NCBI GenBank assembly: GCA_033557465.1
Contig: CM066037.1
Coordinates: 205,591,156-205,655,155 of the forward strand
Direction of reading: 5' to 3'
Source of the DNA: Ichthyophis bannanicus
Taxonomy: Eukaryota; Chordata; Amphibia; Gymnophiona; Ichthyophiidae
DNA length: 64,000 bases
Both the position numbers and the translations under genes were made by a program. Below the pieces are notes generated by a model. The model was given only the letters and a program-made list of their open reading frames with translations. It searched no databases and was not told the origin of the DNA. Below are positions 31,313-43,186 of this stretch, in pieces (position 1 is the first letter of the stretch; each line of letters begins with the position of its first letter).

Positions 31313-33600
31313 AAAAACATAGAAACATGACGACAGAAAAAGACCATATGGCCTATCTAGTCTGTCCTTCCATAACAACTACAACAGTCCCCTTTTTACC
31401 TTTAGAGATCCTCTGTGTTTGTCCCATGCTTTTTTGAATTCAGTTACTGTCCTCATCTCTACCACCTCCACTGGGAGACTATTCCATGGATCCACTACTC
31501 TTTCTGTAAAGAAATATTTCCGCATATCACTCCTGAATCTATCTCCCTTCACCCTCATCCCATGTCCCCTCGTAGCAGAACTTGCTTTCAATTGAAAGAG
31601 GCTCTCTCCCTGAACATTTATGCCACGGAGGTATTTAAACATCTCAATCATATCACCTCTATCCCGCCTTTCCTCTAAGGTGTACATATTAAGATCCTTC
31701 AGTCTGTCCTCATATGCTTTATAATGAAGACCACTAATCATTTTAGTAGCCACCCTCTGCACCGACTCCATCCTGTTCACATCCTTTTAAAGGTGCGGTC
31801 TCCAGAATTGCACACTATACTCCAAATGAGGTCGCACCAAAGACTTATACAGAGGCATTATCACCTCCTTTTTTCTGCTAGCCATTCCTCTCCGTATGCA
31901 CCCAAGCATCCTTCTAGCTTTTGCGTCGCCTTTTCTACCTGTTTAGCTACTTTAAGATCATTAGACACAACCACGCCTAGGTCCCGCTCTTCTTTAGTGG
32001 ACAAAAGTACTTCACCCCCTATACTATATTGCTCCCTTGGATTGCTGCAGCCCAAATACATGACCTTACATTTTTTAACATTAAATCCCAGCTGCCAAAT
32101 TCTAGACCATTCTTCAAGCTTAGCTAGATCCCTCCTCATGTTATCTACCCCTGCCTGGGTGTCTACTCTATTGCAGATTTTGGTATCATCCGCAAAGAGG
32201 CAGCCCTTACCTGAAAGCCCTTCCGCTATATCACTAACAAAGATATTAAAAAGAATCGGACCAAGGACAGATCCCTGGGGCACACCACTGATAACATCCT
32301 TCTCCTCAGAGTGTGCTCCATTTACTTGTACTCTTTGTCGCCTCCCACCCAACCAATTTCTAACCCAAGCAGTAACTTTAGGGTCCAACCCTAGGGTGCT
32401 CAGTTTGTTTATAAGTCGCCTGTGAGGAACAGTGTCAAAGGCTTTACTGAAATCTAATTACACCACATCTAGGGCTCTCCCTTGGTCCAACTCCCTGGTC
32501 ACCCAGTCAAAGAAATCAATCAGATTTGTCTGACAAGACCTGCCTCTGGTGAATCCATGCTGCCTCGGATCCTGTAATCCGCTGGACTCCAGAAACCTCA
32601 CTATTTTCTCTTTCAGCAGCGTTTCCAATAATTTACTCACCACCGAAGTTAAACTAACCGGCCTGTAGTTTTCAACCACTTCCTTACTTCCGCTTTTGTG
32701 TAAAGGCACCACATGAGCCTCTCTCCAGTCCTTTGGCACCACTCCCGTCTCCAACGAGGCATTGAAAAGGTCAGTCAGTGGAGCTGCTAGAACGTCCCCA
32801 AGTTCCCTCAGTATTCTCGGGTGTATCCCATCCGGTCCCATCGCTTTGTCTACTTTAAGTTGAGATAGTTTCTCACGAACACAGTTTTTTGAAAATTGTT
32901 CAAGATGTCCATTGCTTCTGTTCCTATTTGTGGGTGTTTTCTGAGGTCCTGCTCCTGGTTTTTCATCTGTGAATACAGAACAAAAATATTTGTTAAGCAA
33001 TTCCGCTTTATCCTTATCAGCTTCTACATATTCCTCCCCCTGCACCCTTAAGTCTGATAATACCACTCTTGCCCTTCCTCTTCTCACTAATATATCTGAA
33101 AAATGTCTTATCCCCCCATTTTATTGCATTCACTATTTCCTCCTCCTTTTGAATCTTTGCCTTCTTGACTACTTTGCTAGCCTAAGTTTTTCCAAATACA
33201 GATGCCTGTCTTCTCTCTCTGTGATCTCTTTTATTTCATGAAGGCCTCCATCTTTTTCTTCACTTTTTCAGCTACTTCTTTCGAAAACCATAGCGGTCTC
33301 CTTTTCCTTTTACCTTTATTTACCATTTTAACAGAAAGGTTGGTTGCCCTTAAAATACCCCCTTTCAGTTTTTCCCACTGTTTTTCTACATCCCTCAGCT
33401 GTTCCCATCCAACTAACGACTCCATGAGGTATTGGCCCATCTTCGCAAAGTTAGTCTTCCTAAAGTCTAAGATCCTCGCCTTTGAATAGATTCTAACAGC
33501 CCTAGTCCTAATACTGAACCACACCATCTGGTGATCACTGGATGCAAAATGATCTCCCACTACATCAGAAACACTTTCACCATTGGTAAGCACCAAGTCC
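31313..33600 (-). mobile_element. CR1-gamma: 5'-truncated CR1-like LINE in the DIRS-B2 right ITR
   Basis: A second CR1-like family. Its 3' end at 31313 (AAACATAGAAACATGACG) differs from the CR1-alpha/beta tail. Its 5' truncation lies at 33600, where the protein would read LVLTNGESVSDVV. Flanked by AGCTTT. CR1-delta at 52223 is the same family on the plus strand. Confidence 0.85.
31379..33600 (-). pseudogene. CR1-gamma ORF2, broken
   Basis: Begins at the endonuclease end (LVLTNGESVSD), then the linker WFSKEVAEKVKKK. RT: MGPDGIHPRILRELG, NYRPVSLTSVVSK, QHGFTRGRSC, a Tyr-to-stop at 32458-32460 before LDFSKAFDTVPH, VPQGSVLGPILF and catalytic LFADDTKI. C terminus: VVDPWNSLPVEVVE. Frameshifts lie near 33100-33230 and near 31860. 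The endonuclease was lost by truncation. Confidence 0.85.
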
Positions 33601-33727
33601 AGCTTTCTAATTGGACGCTGGGGAGCGTTCCCGCGCAGCCTCTGTCGGTACCGACAATACCCATATGTGAAGACTAAATTCCTGCTGTTCCCAGAGATCA
33701 CCTGTTACAGGTGAGTAACTATGCTTT

Positions 33728-34220
33728 CAATAGTGGCCAATTTAGGTCACAAGTACCTAACAGTTTCCCCAGAAACCACAGGTTCCACAGTGCTTTTATT
33801 GAGACAAGCATTGGATTTCCCGGGTCCCGTTTAATAATGGTTTATGGACCTTTCATCCAGGAATTTCTCGAAACCTTTTTTAAACCCAGCTATACTAACA
33901 GCTTTTACTACATCTTCTGCTAACGAATTCCAGAGTTTGATTACGCATTGAGTGGAAAAATATTTTCTCTTATTAATCTTATATGGGTTACACTGTAGCT
34001 TCATTGCATTTTGATGGCGTAAACAATCGATCTACGTTTACCTGTTCCATTCCATTCATTAATTTATAGACCTCTATCATATCTCCCCTCAGCCATCTCT
34101 TTTCCAAGTTGAAGAGCCCTAACCTTTTTTTATCCTCTCCTCAGAGAGGTATCCTTCCATCCCCTTTACCATATTGGTGGCTTTTCTCTGTACCTTTTCT
34201 AATTTTGTTATATCCTTTTT
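33728..34220 (-). pseudogene. CR1-beta ORF2 C terminus and 3' UTR
   Basis: Reverse-complement match to CR1-alpha 14730-15240: the 3' UTR and the C-terminal coding part, degraded by frameshifts. Broken at 34220 by L1-2. Confidence 0.78.
34205..34220. repeat. L1-2 target-site duplication, left
   Basis: TTGTTATATCCTTTTT, 16 bp, repeated exactly at 36385-36400 on the far side of L1-2. Confidence 0.85.
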
Positions 34221-36384
34221 TTGAAACTATATTTTATTAAGCATGTGAAAGGCAGGGTTACAACAGACAATGACAGCAGGGACCCTCCCCCCCCCCTCCG
34301 AACCCCCCTCCTCATCCTGCGACTCCACACAAGTGACAAACATCATTATCAGTTTAACCATCAACAATCAAATACAAACTTTACCCTTCAGTCTTAGAAC
34401 TTAACATTTAGAACTTTGTGCCTTGTGCCGGTACCCCACCACTCCTCGAACATCCATTTCCTCTTGCACCCCCTTCCCATTGTCCTTTCAAGTACAGGTC
34501 TCATATTTTATGAAACTCCCACTCTTTACCCCTCAGCCTGTATGTTAACTGGTCAAACTTGACTGCTTCCTTGATTTTCCGCTGCCAGTCCTCCAGGGTA
34601 GGCCCACCCCCCCGACCTCCATCTCCAGGCAATCACTACTCTCGCTGCCAATTTGAGCTTCTCCTCCAGCCTCCTTTCCCACTTACCCGCTCCCTCCCTC
34701 TCACCGCCCCCCAACACCTAGTCCCTCGTCCCCCCTGCTAACAATTCTAAACCCCTACCTTCCCTTTGCCCCCCTTCCACCCCCTTCTGCACCACCCTCC
34801 AGAACCACTGAATGATCCGGCAACCCCACCACATGTGCAGGAAGTCTCCCTTTTCTCCACAACCTCGCCAGCACTCCGCTGACCGTTGCCACCCTGCAAG
34901 AGCCAGCCTGTTCGGGGCAGCATAAGCCCCATGAACTATTTGAAGTTGCGTTTGTCTCCACGAGGATACTGCCGTGTTCCTATATATTGCCTCATGGATC
35001 CTCTGCCATTGGCCCTCATCCCACTCTACCCCCATCCACCTATGCCACCTCGCCCTGTGTCTCTCTATCTTCCGCCTCGTTCAGTAACACCTTATACACC
35101 CTGGAAATGATCCCCTTTTCCCTATTACCCTGGTATACAGCTAGCTCCATTGGCGTACTGGGCCGACTTAATAGCCTTTTGTTCTCCCCCGTGTTAATCA
35201 AGTGTTGGATTTGGAAGTACTGATAAAAGGGGATTTTCTTTTTGTACTCTTTTCTCCAGCTCGCTGTGTGAACACACCCCCCCCCCCCCCCGTGCTCCAT
35301 AAAGTCCACAAACCTTTCGAAGTGCCCCTCACCCGAACTCCTTCCCCTCTGGAGCCAGTCCATCCCACCAAAGGGAAAGTAATCCCTCACCCTGGTCCAT
35401 GCCGACAAAGGGCTAGGAAACCAACCCCTACCTTCCCCCTGCTTGTAAGTCCACCACATGGCCACCAAAAACGGGTGTTCCCTCCCCAGCCCTCCTTGGT
35501 TCTCAATCCCCCCATCCCCCAACCACTGAGTTAGAGACAGGGACCCCATTACCGTCCTTTCCAGATCCACCCAAGCCGCCTTCCCCCCCCCCCCTGCGGT
35601 AATGGTCCATCCAAGCCCGAATTATACACGCCTGGTAGTACCACCTCAGGGAAGGCATCCTAACCCCCCCCCCCTGGACCTTAGACAACTGGAACTGGCT
35701 TACCTTAATCTTTGCCTGCCCCCCCCCACACGAATCTCCTCAGCTTTACCTCCCATTTCCGAAGTACCCTCCCTGGGCCCCTGATGGGCAGCTGCGCAAA
35801 TAAGAACAAGAATTTCGGGAGCACACTCATCTTAATTACCTCTATCCGGCCCACCCAACTCAGCTGTAGGGATTTCCAACTCTCTAATTGCGTGCTAACC
35901 TGCTCCACTAGCGACTGATAATTGAGCTCGTGGAGCCTCCCTGGGTCCTCCGAAATTCTTACCCCCAGATACTTAATACTCCCTGAAGCCCACTTAAACG
36001 GGAAATTCGCTATGTCTTCCTTCCTAACCCCTCCCAATGCCATGGCTTCCGTTTTTGTCAAATTGACTTTAAAGCCTGATACCGCTGCAAAGCTCTCCAA
36101 CTCTGCCACTAGTCATAAATATTAAGGTATCGTCAGCATACAACAGTATCTTATGTTCCTCCCACCCTACTTGCACCGGTTTGATTTCCTGCTTCGCCCG
36201 TATTCGTATGGCTAATGCCTCAATCACAATCGCAAATAGCATGGGCGAGAGAGGACAGTCCTGCCGCGTTCCCCTCTGGCGATCAAACCACTCTGAATAC
36301 TGCCCGTTCACCAATATTCCGGCCACAGGATGCTTGTATAGAGCCCTCACCCCCTGAACATAGCTCTCTCCCATCCCCATTTTG
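34221..36384 (-). mobile_element. L1-2: 5'-truncated L1/Tx1-like LINE
   Basis: A 2.16-kb minus-strand fragment with a 16-bp target duplication, inserted in CR1-beta. The 3' UTR is at 34221-34720 (G-rich on the sense strand), and truncation lies in the RT at 36384. It is related to, but distinct from, L1-1. Confidence 0.87.
34718..36384 (-). pseudogene. L1-2 ORF2 C-terminal half, broken
   Basis: RT from RQRGTRQDCPLSPMLFA (the usual QGCPLSP Gly is Asp) to catalytic LLYADDTLIFM. A frameshift near 36110 is followed by SGFKVNLTKTEAM and KYLGVRIS. Further shifts lie at poly-C runs near 35590 and 35670, and near 35280. The C-terminal zinc knuckle at 34718-35035 has the full CCHC pattern (CWRGCGEKGDFLHMWWGC), which contrasts with the His-to-Tyr change in L1-1. 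Confidence 0.83.
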
Positions 36385-36400
36385 TTGTTATATCCTTTTT
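36385..36400. repeat. L1-2 target-site duplication, right
   Basis: Exact copy of 34205-34220. Confidence 0.85.
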
Positions 36401-36573
36401 AAGATACGGCGATCAGAATTGCAGACAATATTTGAGGTGCGGTCACACCATAGAACGATACAGAGGCATTTTAATATCCTTTGTTTTATTCTCCATTCCT
36501 TTCCTTATGATACCTAGCATTCTATTTGCTCTCTTGCCCACCGCTGCAACTGGGCAGAGGGTTTTAACATGAT
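36401..36573 (-). pseudogene. CR1-beta ORF2 fragment between L1-2 and DIRS-B3
   Basis: Reverse complement of CR1-alpha about 14560-14740, covering the segment around [19 protein letters not shown]3 enters at GGGTTTTAACATG. Confidence 0.8.
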
Positions 36574-36735
36574 CTCCAGGAACAAGCAGGAATGTAGTCT
36601 TCACATATGGGTATCATCGGTACTGACGGAGCTTGCGCGGGAACGTTCCCCAGCATCCAATTAGAAAGCTTTTGGGAGCATCCCACAGCGCCTGCGTGCT
36701 GCCTTCCCGCCTTTCCCAACTGACTCTCTCCAGTT
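36574..36735 (+). repeat. DIRS-B3 left ITR
   Basis: Inverted match to 42066-42226. The palindrome is degraded here (CATCGGTACTGACG). Confidence 0.86.
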
Positions 36736-36956
36736 ATTCGTTTTCTGCGGAGTCAGCAGGTCGTTTTTCCTGTCACTGCAGAAATTATCTCTTCTTTTTT
36801 GTGGTAGCGTCTGCCTTCTTCAACGCTATACCGGTACCGCCATTTCTTTCTTTCTTCAAAAAAAAAATTTGTAATCTTTTTTCTGGACTTTCCAGTCTTT
36901 TTTTCTGTCAGGTACCACATGCCATTTTGGGCACTAGGCCCAACTTTTCCTTCAGA

Positions 36957-38810
36957 ATGGAAAAACCCGCCTCGGGTTTTAAAAAGTGTTCCAAGTGTGG
37001 CGGTACAGTCTCCGTTACCGACACTCACGAGTGGTGCCTTAAATGTTTAGGTCCTGACCACACCATCTCGGAGTGTGTTGCCTGTGGGATGATGTCGAAG
37101 AGGGGTCGGCAAAACCGAGCTGCTAAGCTTAGCACCCTTTTTCCCTCCTATGCAGCATCCGTGGCATCGACGTCTTCCAGGGCTTCGTCTTCCTCCCATG
37201 GATCTCAGGTAACCAAACATAAATCTGGCCTGTCCTCAAAGGGTAGATCTCCTTCCAAGCATCGAGATGCCTCTGGCGTTGCCCTTGAGGGACTTGTACC
37301 GGCAAAATTGCCCCGGCGGGAGGCTTCGGCTTCGGCTTCCAAAGCACTATCGGGGCTCCAGGATGTTCTCGAGGCCTCAACCTTGGCAGAACTACTGGTG
37401 CCATGCTCTGGGGTACCGGCCGCTTCGTCCGGTACCAATAGCCAGGCATCGGCAGCGTCAATAGACCAGAGGTTCTTGGCTATTGAATGCAGTCTGGCAG
37501 CTCTCCTTGCGGCTTCGGTGCCTTCGGGACCACTTCAGACGGTTCAACTGGTATTGACACCGGTTCCGGCACCGATATCAGTACCAACAGCATCGACATC
37601 GGCGACTGTTGCCCACAGCAAGTCATGGTGTTTCCTCCGGTATCAACAGGCCGGTACCGGACTCCTCCGGTACCGACTTCGATCGGTACTGGTATCATGC
37701 TTTACAAGAGCACCCGGACAGGAGATATTTTGAATCCTCCGATGACTCTGAAGATTCTGACAGCTCTGTCGGTACCGGAGAACTTCTCTCTGAGGAGCCT
37801 TCCTCTCCTAAACGTAGGATGTCTCCTCCAGAGGATATATCCTTTCAGGATTTCATTCGGGAGGTGGCTAGAGATCTTTCCATCACAGTGGCTCCTGAAA
37901 CAGAGCCCAGAGCAAAGGAATTGGAGATTTTACAATATCCTAAAGCTCCCAAAGAGGCAGCTACTTTGCCCATTCATGAGATCTTGCATGATCTCATGCT
38001 AAGAATGTGGGGAACACCTCTTACCACCTCTCCTTATCTCGTAGGATTGATACCATGTATCGAGTACCTCCTTTTCCTGGATTTCAGAAAACCCAGTTAC
38101 CACACCACTCCATGGTAGTGGAATCAGCTATGAGAAGGATCAAGAGTGCAAAAAGACATGCAACTAATCCACCAGGACGTGAATGTAGGACTCTTGATGC
38201 CTTTGGGCGTCGAACCTTCCAGGCCTCTATGCTTTCTGCCAGGATTAGTTCTACATTTTGTATATGGGAATGTTCCTTAAGAAGGTTACAGGAGATCTAG
38301 AGCTTATGAGCCCTCTCCTTCCTGATGATAAGTGGCAAGATTATCTTACACTTGTCAAACATGCCCAAGATGTTTCCAAGTTTGTTAATCATGAAGCTTT
38401 TGACTGCTTTGAGTGCATAAGCAGAACCTCTGCCGTTGTCATAGGTGCTCGTAGGATAGCCTGGCTCCAGGCATCTGACTTAGAACTCTGGGTACAGGAC
38501 AAACTGGGGAATATCCCTTGCACAGGCGAAAATCTCTTTGGCAAAAATTGTCAAGAGAAAGCTAATGAGCTGGATGCTGATAATACCACTTTGGATAGAC
38601 TATCCAAGGCTACAGCTGATCCTGCAAGGAGAAAATCCTACAAGAAACCATTCTTCTCTAAAAAGAAGAGGTTTTACCCCTCCTATACCCAGCAGGGGCA
38701 TTCTACAGGTCTGTCTGCCCGAAAGGGACAGCAGCTACCAAAACAAAAAAAAAACAAAGTCTGCTAAGCCTCAACAGGCCCAACAGACTCAGCCTCCACA
38801 GGGGCTTTGA
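36957..38810 (+). pseudogene. DIRS-B3 gag-like ORF1, frameshifted
   Basis: Starts MEKPASGFKKCSKCGG. The cysteine cluster and Ser-rich linker are intact. A frameshift near 37600 leads to the acidic SSDDSEDSDS patch and MSPPEDISFQDFIREVA. Another near 38030 leads to PHHSMVVESAMRRIK. A third near 38265 leads to YMGMFLKKVTGDLEL and LWVQDKLGNIPC. The basic C terminus is shifted again at an A-run near 38750. It still holds the full gag length that DIRS-B2 lacks, so it served as the reference for that deletion. Confidence 0.83.
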
Positions 38811-38826
38811 CTCCCATCTAGAGAAC

Positions 38827-40731
38827 TTGGCCTTCCTGGCCCTCAACGGGCCAGAGCCCTCCACCATTCCAGGAAGGTTGTGTCATTTTGCCCCCAGATG
38901 GGAGCAGATAACAGCAGAACAATGGACTCTCTCCATTGTAAAAGAGGGATACAAGCTTCATTTCCTCAACATGCCCCCTCCTACAGTTGTAAGACAGTTC
39001 AATTCTCAGACTTCATTTGAGAATCAGTTGGGTCAAGAGGTCAATTTACTTCTTGCCCACGGGGCAATAGAAGACGTACCCATTTCCCAACAGGGTACAG
39101 GGTTTTACTCCCCCTATTTCCTTATTCCAAAGAAAACAGGGGGGACACAGACCCATTTTAGACCTCAGAGAATTGAACAAATTCCTCTTCAAGGAGAAGT
39201 TCAAGATGATTTCTCTAGGAACTCTTCTGCCATACCTTCAGAGTCAGGATTGGCTTTGTTCTCTAGATCTCAAGAATGCGTACACCCATGTTCTCATCCA
39301 TCCAACTCACCGAAGATTCCTTCGGTTCTATTTCAGGGGAAGCACTACCAGTAAAGGTTTCTTCCTTTTGGTCTGGCCTCAGCACCAAGGGTGTTTACGA
39401 AATGCATGGCTGTAGTGGCAGCATTTCTTCGCACTCTAGGAATATTCGCCTTCCCCTACTTAGACGACTGGCTCATTCGAGCCCCATCAGAGTCAGAGGC
39501 CAGAATTTCCCTATCTTGCACAATGCGTATACTTCAGTATTTGGGCCTGGTCATAAACATCCCAAAATCCAACCTAACTCCCACTCAATCTCTAGAGTTT
39601 ATAGGAGCTATGCTGGATACCAGGAAAGCAAGGGCCTATCTTCCACAGCTCCGCTGCCTTCGCATTCTGCAGTTAGCTTCCTAAGCAGTGTTAAAGACTC
39701 ATCTCACTGCTCGGGAAATCTTACAATTGCTAGGCCACATGGCATGTACCGTGCATGTGGTTTGATATGCTTGCCTCCATATGAGAGCAGCCCAATGGAC
39801 TCTATCCCCTCAGTGGACCCAAGCATCAGGCTGCCTATCAGACAAAATAGCAAACTCAAGTCACCTTATTTTGTCCCTACCATAGTGGCAGTCAACCCAA
39901 AACCTGTTGGTGGGGTCCCCTTTCCAACAGCCCCCACCCCAGGTCACTCTAACAACAGACGCCTCACAGGTGGGTTGGGGAGCTCACCTGCAAGATCTCT
40001 CTACCCAAGGCACCTGGACTCCACAGAAGACCTATCTACACATCAGTCTCTTGGAGCTCAGAGCAATCTTCCTTGCTCTTCGAGTGTTCCACACCCAGCT
40101 GAGCTACAAGACAGTCCTAATTCAGATGGACAATCAAGTAGCTATGTTCTATTTGGACAAGCAGGGTGGAACAGGCTCTCTGTCGCTTTGCAACGAAGCT
40201 CTGCAACTATGGGCCCTCGCCAGAGAGCATCAGATTCATCTCCTTGTGGTGTATCTGCCAGGCATTCAAAACTCCTGGGCAGACAGACTCAGTCGAGTTC
40301 TGCTTCCGCATGAGTGCTCTCTTCGTGCAGACCAGGTAGCAAATATTTTTCAAATTTGGGGAACTCCGGACATAGACTTCTTTGCAAGTCCGTTGAATGC
40401 CAAACTTCCCCGATTCTGTCCCAGTATTCCGGCTCAGGGTTCTCAGGCCAGGGATGCTTTCCTCCTCCATTGGGGTCAGGACTTCCTATATGCCTTTCCA
40501 CCCATTCCCCTAATTCCCAAAACCCTATTCAAGCTTCAGAGAGACAGAGGCCATATGATTCTCATAGCTCTACATTGGCCTCGGCAGGTGTGGTACGCTC
40601 TGCTCCTACATCTCTCTCAAGCTCCATCTCTGGAGTTAGGATCTGCTCCAGATCTCCTGTCTCAGGAGGACGGGATGTTGCATCCCGATCCCCACTCTCT
40701 GCATCTCAGGGCCTGGTTGCTGAGGGCCTAG
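38827..40731 (+). pseudogene. DIRS-B3 RT-RNase H, broken
   Basis: IPGRLCHFAPRW, TLSIVKEGYKL, SPYFLIPKKTGG, a frameshift near 39140, then SLDLKNAYTHVLIHP and a Tyr-to-stop at 39352-39354. Catalytic FPYLDDWLIRAP is intact. A stop lies at 39682-39684, and the region to 39905 holds further stops. RNase H: TTDASQVGWGAH, LELRAIFLA, then QMDNQVAMFYLDKQGG, where Thr is Met and Asn is Asp. The Dam-like or unknown region (DFFASPLNAKLPRF, AFPPIPLI) is open to 40731. Confidence 0.85.
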
Positions 40732-41768
40732 ACCTTCATGGTCTTAACCTGTCTCAACAAGTGAAGGATATCCTTTATGCTTCTAGAAAGCCTTCCACAA
40801 GACGCTCTTATGCTTTCAAGTGGATAAGTTTTTCCATATGGTGTTCGCAGAAGAGTCTTGACCCCCTGCCGATACCTCTGGAATCATTATTGGAGTATCT
40901 CCTTCATTTATCTAATGCAGGGCTTAAGACTAACTCAGTACGAGTCCATTTAAGTGCTATTTCTGCTTCTTTCAAGCCTTTAAATGGACAACCTATTTCC
41001 TCTCATCCTCTCATAGCGAGATTTATGAGGGGCCTCCTTCTAACTAAGCCTCCCATTAGGCCACCACCGGTAGCATGGGATCTAAATCTAGTTCTTGGAC
41101 AGCTCATGAAGCCGCCTTTTGAACCTCTAGCTACTACCTCCTTGAAGTTCTTTTCCTGGAAGGTTCTCTTTCTCATTGTAATCACATCAGCATGTCGCAT
41201 CAGTGAATTGCAAGCATTAGTGGCTGATCCTCCTTATACGAGGTTCCATCATGATAGGGTAGTCCTTAGGACTCATCCACACTTTATGCCAAAGGTGGTC
41301 TCACCTTTTCATTTAAACCAAGCAGTTTACCTACCTGTGTTTTTTCCAAGGCCTCATGCTTCAAATGCAGAAAGGAATCTTTATACTTTGGACTGTAAAA
41401 GAGTACTTGCTTTTTACTTACAAAGGACACAGCAACATAGAAAGTCCTCCCAACTCTTTGTTGCTTTTGATCCTTCTCATTTGGGACTTCCAGTCTCCAA
41501 GAGAACATTGTCCAATTGGATTGCACAGTGAATTTCTTTTACCTATCAGAGTAAAAACCTTTCTCTGGAAGGCCATGTCACAGCTCACAATGTGAGAGCC
41601 ATGGCAGCCTCAGTGGCTCATCTACCCTCTGTGTCTATTGACGACATCTGTCGAGCAGCTACTTGGGCCTCGGTTCATACCTTCACAGCCCATTACTGCT
41701 TAGACAAGGACTTCCGCCGGGATGCCTTGTTTGGTCAGGCTGTTCTACGACACCTGTTCCATACTTAA
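40690..41768 (+). pseudogene. DIRS-B3 tyrosine recombinase, catalytic Arg lost and one stop
   Basis: STRRSYAFKWISFSIWC, AGLKTNSVRVHLSAIS and GQPISSHPLIARFMRG are open. The first catalytic Arg motif SARRISELQ reads SACRISELQ, so Arg is replaced by Cys. TGA at 41529-41531 follows SNWIAQ (Cys codon in the other copies). Downstream, HNVRAM and AHYCLDK are still present. Either change alone should prevent recombination. Confidence 0.85.
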
Positions 41769-41795
41769 TGAACTCCTACCCACCATTCCCGGTAG

Positions 41796-41870
41796 GATGC
41801 CAGAGATTCATGGGGGGAAGTGGAACCCTTTCACAAGGGTTCACAGCTTCTGGGGTCTCTCCCTGGCATC
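41796..41870 (+). other. Hairpin between YR stop and ICR, DIRS-B3
   Basis: GATGCCAGAGATTC at 41796-41809 pairs with GTCTCTCCCTGGCATC at 41855-41870, allowing a bulge. Confidence 0.55.
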
Positions 41871-41887
41871 TGTAGCTAGGGAGTCCC

Positions 41888-41984
41888 CATATGTGAAGAC
41901 TACATTCCTGCTTGTTCCTGGAGATAGCATAGTTACTCACCTGTAACAGGTGATCTCCTGGAACAGCAGGAATTTAGTCTTCAC
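41888..41984 (-). repeat. DIRS-B3 internal complementary region
   Basis: Composite of reverse-complemented left and right tips, as in the other copies. Confidence 0.86.
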
Positions 41985-42065
41985 AACCCACCCACCTCCC
42001 CTAGGAGTTGTATCTCTTTTCTTTTCTTTCCCTCTCTCTATCTCTTTGTCTCAGCTTTAAAACTC

Positions 42066-42257
42066 AACTGGAGAGAAGTAGTTGGGAAAGGTGGGAAGGC
42101 AGCATGCAGGCGCTGTGGGATGCTCCCAAAAGCTTTCTAATTGGACGCTGGGGAGCGTTCCTGCGCAGGCTCCATCGGTATCGACGATACCCATCTGTGA
42201 AGACTAAATTCCTGCTGTTCCCAGAGATCACCTGTAACAGGTGAGTAACTATGCTTT
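42066..42257 (-). repeat. DIRS-B3 right ITR
   Basis: Inverted copy of 36574-36735 plus the right-only tip. In this copy the E-box-like palindrome reads CACCTGTAACAGGTG, the inverse of the usual centre. Confidence 0.85.
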
Positions 42258-43186
42258 ATCCACGATGACGCCTAAATCTTTTTCTTGGGTGGTGGTTCCT
42301 AATGTGGAACCTTGCATTGTGTAATCATAGTTTGAGTTTTTCTTTTCTAAATGCATAACTTTGCACTTGTCCATATTAAATTTAATTTGCCATTTGGATG
42401 CCTAGTCTTCCAATTTATCCAGATCCTCTTGCAATTTTCCACAATCCTCATAGGTTTTTAACAACTTTGAATAGTTTTGTATCATCTGCAAATTTGGTAA
42501 CCTCACTCGTTTTTCCCATTTCCAGATCATTTATGAATATATTAAAAAGCAGCGGACCCAGCACAGATCCCTGGAGTACTCCACTGTTCACTTTTCTCCA
42601 TTGGGAAAATTGGCCATATAGCCCTACCCTCGGCTTTCTATCTTTTATCCAGTTCCTGATCCACAGTAGTACACTGCCTCCTATCCCATGACTTTATAAT
42701 TTCACCAAGAGTCTCTCATGAGGGACCCTGTCAAAGGGTTTCTGAAAATCCAGATACACTACATCGACCGACTCACTTTTGACTGCCTGTTTATTCACAC
42801 CTTCAAAAAAAATATAACAGATTAGTAAGACAAGACCTTCCCTTGCTAAAGTCATGTTGGCTGTGTCCCATTAAACCATGACTATCTACATGTTCAGAAA
42901 TGTTATTCTTAATAATGGTTTCTACTATTTTTCCTGGTACTGACGTCAGGCTCACCGGTCTATAGTTCCCAAATCACCCCTGCAACCCTTTTTAAAAATT
43001 GGCGTTACATTGGCCATCCTCCAATCCTCTGGTATTACTTATGATTTTAATGATAGTTTACAGATTAGTAATAGTAGGTCTGCAATCTCAGATTTCAGTT
43101 CTTTCAACATTCTTGGTTGTATACCATCTGGTCCTGGTGATTAGCTACTCTTCAGTTTATCAGATTGTTGTAATACATCTTCTCTT
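42258..43186 (-). pseudogene. CR1-beta ORF2 RT core
   Basis: Reverse-complement match to CR1-alpha RT 13825-14560 and 7870-8043: GVPQGS-like, QKAFDKVP-like, SLTSVPGK and GPDGIQP regions are recognisable, with several small indels. The segment near 42985 shows the uninterrupted target that DIRS-A1 used in CR1-alpha. An L2 scrap interrupts at 43187. Confidence 0.8.

Larger units (their letters stand above)
26277..33727 (+). mobile_element. DIRS-B2: type B DIRS with a gag deletion, split by CR1-gamma
   Basis: A DIRS of about 5.16 kb plus the 2.29-kb CR1-gamma in its right ITR. Order: left ITR 26277-26438, gag with internal deletion, pol, YR, hairpin, ICR 31066-31162, right ITR 31242-31312 and 33601-33727. 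The CR1-beta tail continues on both sides (CCTGTT before, CAATAGTGGCC after). RT YLDD has become YFDD, and pol and YR carry several breaks. Confidence 0.88.
31242..33727 (-). repeat. DIRS-B2 right ITR, split by CR1-gamma
   Basis: The inverted copy of 26277-26438 runs from 31242 to 31312 and resumes at 33601 or 33607, depending on which duplication copy is counted. It ends with the right-only tip and GTGAGTAACTATGCTTT. Confidence 0.85.
36574..42257 (+). mobile_element. DIRS-B3: full-length but decayed type B DIRS
   Basis: A 5.68-kb element in CR1-beta. Order: left ITR 36574-36735, gag, pol, YR, hairpin, ICR 41888-41984, right ITR 42066-42257. No large deletion is seen, but many frameshifts and stops are. 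Flanks GTTTTAACATG and ATCCACGATGACG are continuous in CR1-alpha except for about 2 nt. Confidence 0.9.
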
